Assembly (NCBI RefSeq): GCF_026003995.1
Contig: NZ_BPIG01000002.1
Location: 1-64,000, forward strand
Direction of reading: 5' to 3'
Length of the DNA stretch: 64,000 nucleotides
From: Tepidiforma sp.
GTDB taxonomy: Bacteria > Chloroflexota > Dehalococcoidia > Tepidiformales > Tepidiformaceae
Position 1 is the first letter of the stretch, and each line of letters starts with the position of its first letter. The notes below the pieces were generated by a model. It saw nothing but the letters and a program-made list of their open reading frames with translations, was not told the DNA's origin and did no database searches. A program made the position numbers and the translations under genes. Below, in pieces: positions 62,219 through 64,000 of this stretch.

Positions 62219-62250
62219 GGGAGAAAGGGAGAAAGGGAGAAAGGGAGAAA
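62219..62250. repeat. tandem GGGAGAAA octamers, four units
   Basis: Four perfect copies of the same octamer found at 59248-59295, preceded by a degenerate GGGAGAA, inside the hairpin array. Confidence 0.9.
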
Positions 62251-62351
62251 GATGCCGCCCTCCTTGCCCCCAACTTCCGACCTCCGACTCCCAACTCCGT
62301 CGTCGCGGGGCTCCGTCCCCGCGGGGCGCGATGCGCCCAACGGATGACCCG

Positions 62352-62376
62352 GGAACCGGGAGGCGGGAGCCGGGAG
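62352..62376 (-). repeat. 25-bp dispersed repeat, inverted copy of 19694-19718
   Basis: Exact reverse complement of 25 bp in the uvrB-ruvC gap (19694-19718). Both are built from CTCCCG-type units. Together with nearby CTTCAACCTCCAAC tandem units it shows that a family of short dispersed repeats occupies the intergenic DNA. Confidence 0.8.
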
Positions 62377-62555
62377 CCGGGAGGCGACGGACACGCGGGT
62401 CCCGACCTTCAACCTCCAACCTTCAACCTCCAACCTCCCGCCGCCCCGGCGCCGACGCGGAGCGCCGGCATCCCGCGGCGCCGCCGCCGGGAGGCGGCCA
62501 GCCATCCCGCGCCGCCGAACGGCGGCATCCACCCCCGCCGCCTGGCGGCCTCCCC

Positions 62556-63401
62556 TCACACCAGCCCGCGGCTCGCCGTCAGCACCATCCACCCGCCCGT
62601 CCCCTTCACCGGCGCCGCGCCGTCGAAGCGCAGGCCCGTCCGCTCCAGCAGCTTCCGCCACTCCTCCAGCCCGCGCAGGCGGCCCCGGCCGAGCGCCAGC
62701 AGCTCGAGGTCGCGCAGCGCCAGCCCCGGCGCGGCCCGCGGGTCCGCCGGCAGGACCGGTTCGAGCAGGAGCAGCCGGCCGCCCGGCGGCAGGGCAGCGT
62801 GCGCTGCCGCGACCTCGGCCGCGGCCTCCGCATCGGCGAGGCAGCTGAGCCCGCCGCCGGCCGCGAGCGGCACGCCCGGCGACGCGGCCCGCCATGTCCG
62901 CTCGAGCCACGCCCGTGCGGCCGGGCTGCCGATGATGCATCCCGGCGCCGGGACATCGCCCGCGGCGCGGCGGAGCGCCTCGGCTGCGCCCGGCGGCGGC
63001 GCGAACCCCTCCCCGCCCGCCCGCGGGACCGACGGCCGGCCGGTCTCCACCGCCTCGAGCAGCCCGCCCCACGCCTCCCACTCGCGGTTCGCCAGCGCCA
63101 GCAGCCGCTCGAGGTAGTCGCCCGGCGCCTGCCGGCAGAGCAGGCCGGCCACCGGGGTCGCGCCGTAGCGCCCATCCTCGCCGAAGTCGAGCACGCCCTC
63201 GGCCGCCAGCGCGCGCAGCAGCCGGGTCAGCGCCTCCGGGTGCACCCCCGCCGTGCTCGCGAGCAGGAGCGCCGACTTCGGCTGGTCGCGGACGAGGTCG
63301 AAGATGCCGAGCCGGGCGGCGACGGCCATCGCCTGGACGAGCGCCGGCGCGGCGAGCGTCCGTTCGAGCCAGCCCGCGGCGCCGCGCTCCCGCCCGCCCA
63401 C
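62556..63401 (-). CDS. O-methyltransferase family protein, apparently lacking SAM motif I
   Basis: A 281-residue protein. The N-terminal dimerisation winged helix is intact (MAVAARLGIFDLVRDQPKSA, GVHPEALTRLLRALAAEGVL). The catalytic half keeps LPPGGRLLLLEPVLP and the final ERTGLRFDGAAPV, but no GxGxG SAM-binding loop is visible and the length is 50-60 residues short of the family. It may be an inactive or regulatory relative. It starts at GTG 63401, directly after the TGA of the upstream hydrolase. Confidence 0.75.
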   Translation of the reverse strand: MGGRERGAAGWLERTLAAPALVQAMAVAARLGIFDLVRDQPKSALLLASTAGVHPEALTRLLRALAAEGVLDFGEDGRYGATPVAGLLCRQAPGDYLERLLALANREWEAWGGLLEAVETGRPSVPRAGGEGFAPPPGAAEALRRAAGDVPAPGCIIGSPAARAWLERTWRAASPGVPLAAGGGLSCLADAEAAAEVAAAHAALPPGGRLLLLEPVLPADPRAAPGLALRDLELLALGRGRLRGLEEWRKLLERTGLRFDGAAPVKGTGGWMVLTASRGLV

Positions 63402-63402
63402 C

Positions 63403-64000
63403 TCACACCCCCGCCAGGAAGCTGCGCAGCGCCGCCTCCGTCTCCGTCGGCCGTTCGAGCTGCACCCAGTGCCCGGCCGGGATGCGCACCACCCGCGCCG
63501 CGGGCGCCGCCTGCGCGAGCAGCTCCGGGTAGCCGGGGTGGTCCATCGCTTCGATGACGAGCGAGGGCTGGCCTTCGAGCGCGGCCAGCAGCCGGCCGCC
63601 CAGCGCTGCCATCTCCTCCTCGCTGAATTCGAACAGCGGCGCCCAGAGCCCCAGCGCCACCTCCGGCGGCGTCGCCGCGCTCCGCGCCTCCACGCCCTCC
63701 CGCGCGGGTCCCGTCAGCCCGCCGAACATCGACCCGAACAGCTGCTGCCGGAAGGCGAGGTGCGTCTCCGGCGAGCGGATGACGGGCGCGATCGCGCGCA
63801 TCTGCGCCGCGAATTCGCCCAGCGCCAGCGGCTGGTCGATGACGGCGATGCCGCGCGCGAAGCCGGGCATCCGCGCGGCGATGAACGCCGCGAGGAAGCC
63901 GCCGAAGCTGTGGCCGATGAGCACCGGCCGTTCGATGCCGAGTTCGCCGCAGAGCGCCGCGACGTCGTTCGCGAGCGCCTCCGGGAAGTAGGCGTGGTCG
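63403..64000 (-). CDS. alpha/beta hydrolase, N-terminus beyond window
   Basis: The C-terminal 198 codons of an alpha/beta hydrolase. Nucleophile Ser lies in VLIGHSFGGFLAAF, a candidate acid in VIEAMDHPGYPE, and the catalytic His in IPAGHWVQLERPTE. The frame stays open to the window end (DHAYFPEALANDVAAL upstream). Substrate unknown. It is co-directional and nearly overlapping with the methyltransferase-like gene. Confidence 0.88.
   Translation of the reverse strand, partial: DHAYFPEALANDVAALCGELGIERPVLIGHSFGGFLAAFIAARMPGFARGIAVIDQPLALGEFAAQMRAIAPVIRSPETHLAFRQQLFGSMFGGLTGPAREGVEARSAATPPEVALGLWAPLFEFSEEEMAALGGRLLAALEGQPSLVIEAMDHPGYPELLAQAAPAARVVRIPAGHWVQLERPTETEAALRSFLAGV

Larger units (their letters stand above)
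62103..62549. repeat. intergenic hairpin array, GCCGCC-n-GGCGGC type
   Basis: This 460-bp gap without a gene contains at least eight perfect short hairpins: GCCGCC-TGC-GGCGGC (62103, 62130), GCGGCCGC-GTA-GCGGCCGC (62158), CGGGCGC-TTC-GCGCCCG (62182), GGGCGC-GAT-GCGCCC (62324), GCCGCC-GGGA-GGCGGC (62483), GCCGCC-GAAC-GGCGGC (62511), GCCGCC-T-GGCGGC (62537). Between them lie GGGAGAAA octamers and pyrimidine-rich repeats. REP-like element or transcript-end structure are possible roles. Confidence 0.8.

Overview
The window is about 70% GC, has tightly packed genes and no tRNA, rRNA, CRISPR array or transposase that I could see. Gene content suggests an aerobic, heterotrophic high-GC bacterium: katG, a DsbB-like protein, menaquinone-type menA, three enoyl-CoA hydratases, a branched-chain amino-acid importer and an Fe3+ importer. 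Substrate-binding proteins are lipoproteins with low-complexity Asp/Thr/Pro linkers. Many genes have a TANNNT -10 box only 6-9 nt before the start codon, which implies leaderless mRNAs. Together this looks most like a high-GC Chloroflexota (Dehalococcoidia/Tepidiforma-like). That placement is an inference, not shown by any marker here.

Layout. 1-7.2 kb: dnaE (3' end outside the window), a small unknown gene, a membrane-anchored TPR protein and a two-gene ABC exporter. 7.2-12 kb: two adjacent PEP-utilising-enzyme-like genes and a PIG-L deacetylase. 12-14.2 kb: a heptamer-repeat array before obg, then a higBA toxin-antitoxin cassette enclosed by perfect 39-bp direct repeats. 14.2-22.5 kb: two crotonases, an SDR, a STAS/SEC14-like protein, a frameshift-ridden uvrB, ruvC, menA, vapBC and a small membrane protein. 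22.7-27.9 kb: livGFHMK, closed by a strong hairpin. 28-29.9 kb: a small accessory island with two tiny membrane proteins facing two paralogous zinc-finger proteins. 30-33.9 kb: hsp20-lon, a decayed hicBA pair and a dsbB-like gene.

34.1-39.8 kb is the most unusual region. Two paralogous membrane-anchored proteins with a J-like N-terminus lacking HPD bracket a GrpE-like protein and an 832-residue Hsp70 with an extra beta-rich domain between its nucleotide- and substrate-binding domains. It reads as a complete but non-canonical Hsp70 machine with membrane-bound co-chaperones.

39.8-53.2 kb: SDR/TetR pair, hydrolase, PEBP lipoprotein, katG, two DUF1801 proteins, ynfA, a MerR-ArsC fusion with a VOC partner, a DMT protein, and a fluoride riboswitch controlling a CLC-F-type antiporter fused to DUF190. 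53.2-58.3 kb: dnaN, then fbpABC behind a promoter carrying a metal-regulator-like dyad. 58.3-64 kb: a double-domain VOC protein, an AAA/DUF4143 ATPase framed by imperfect 39-bp repeats, a cysteine phosphatase, a third crotonase, a dense intergenic hairpin array, a degenerate O-methyltransferase and a partial alpha/beta hydrolase. Short tandem and dispersed repeats are concentrated in the intergenic regions of this last part.
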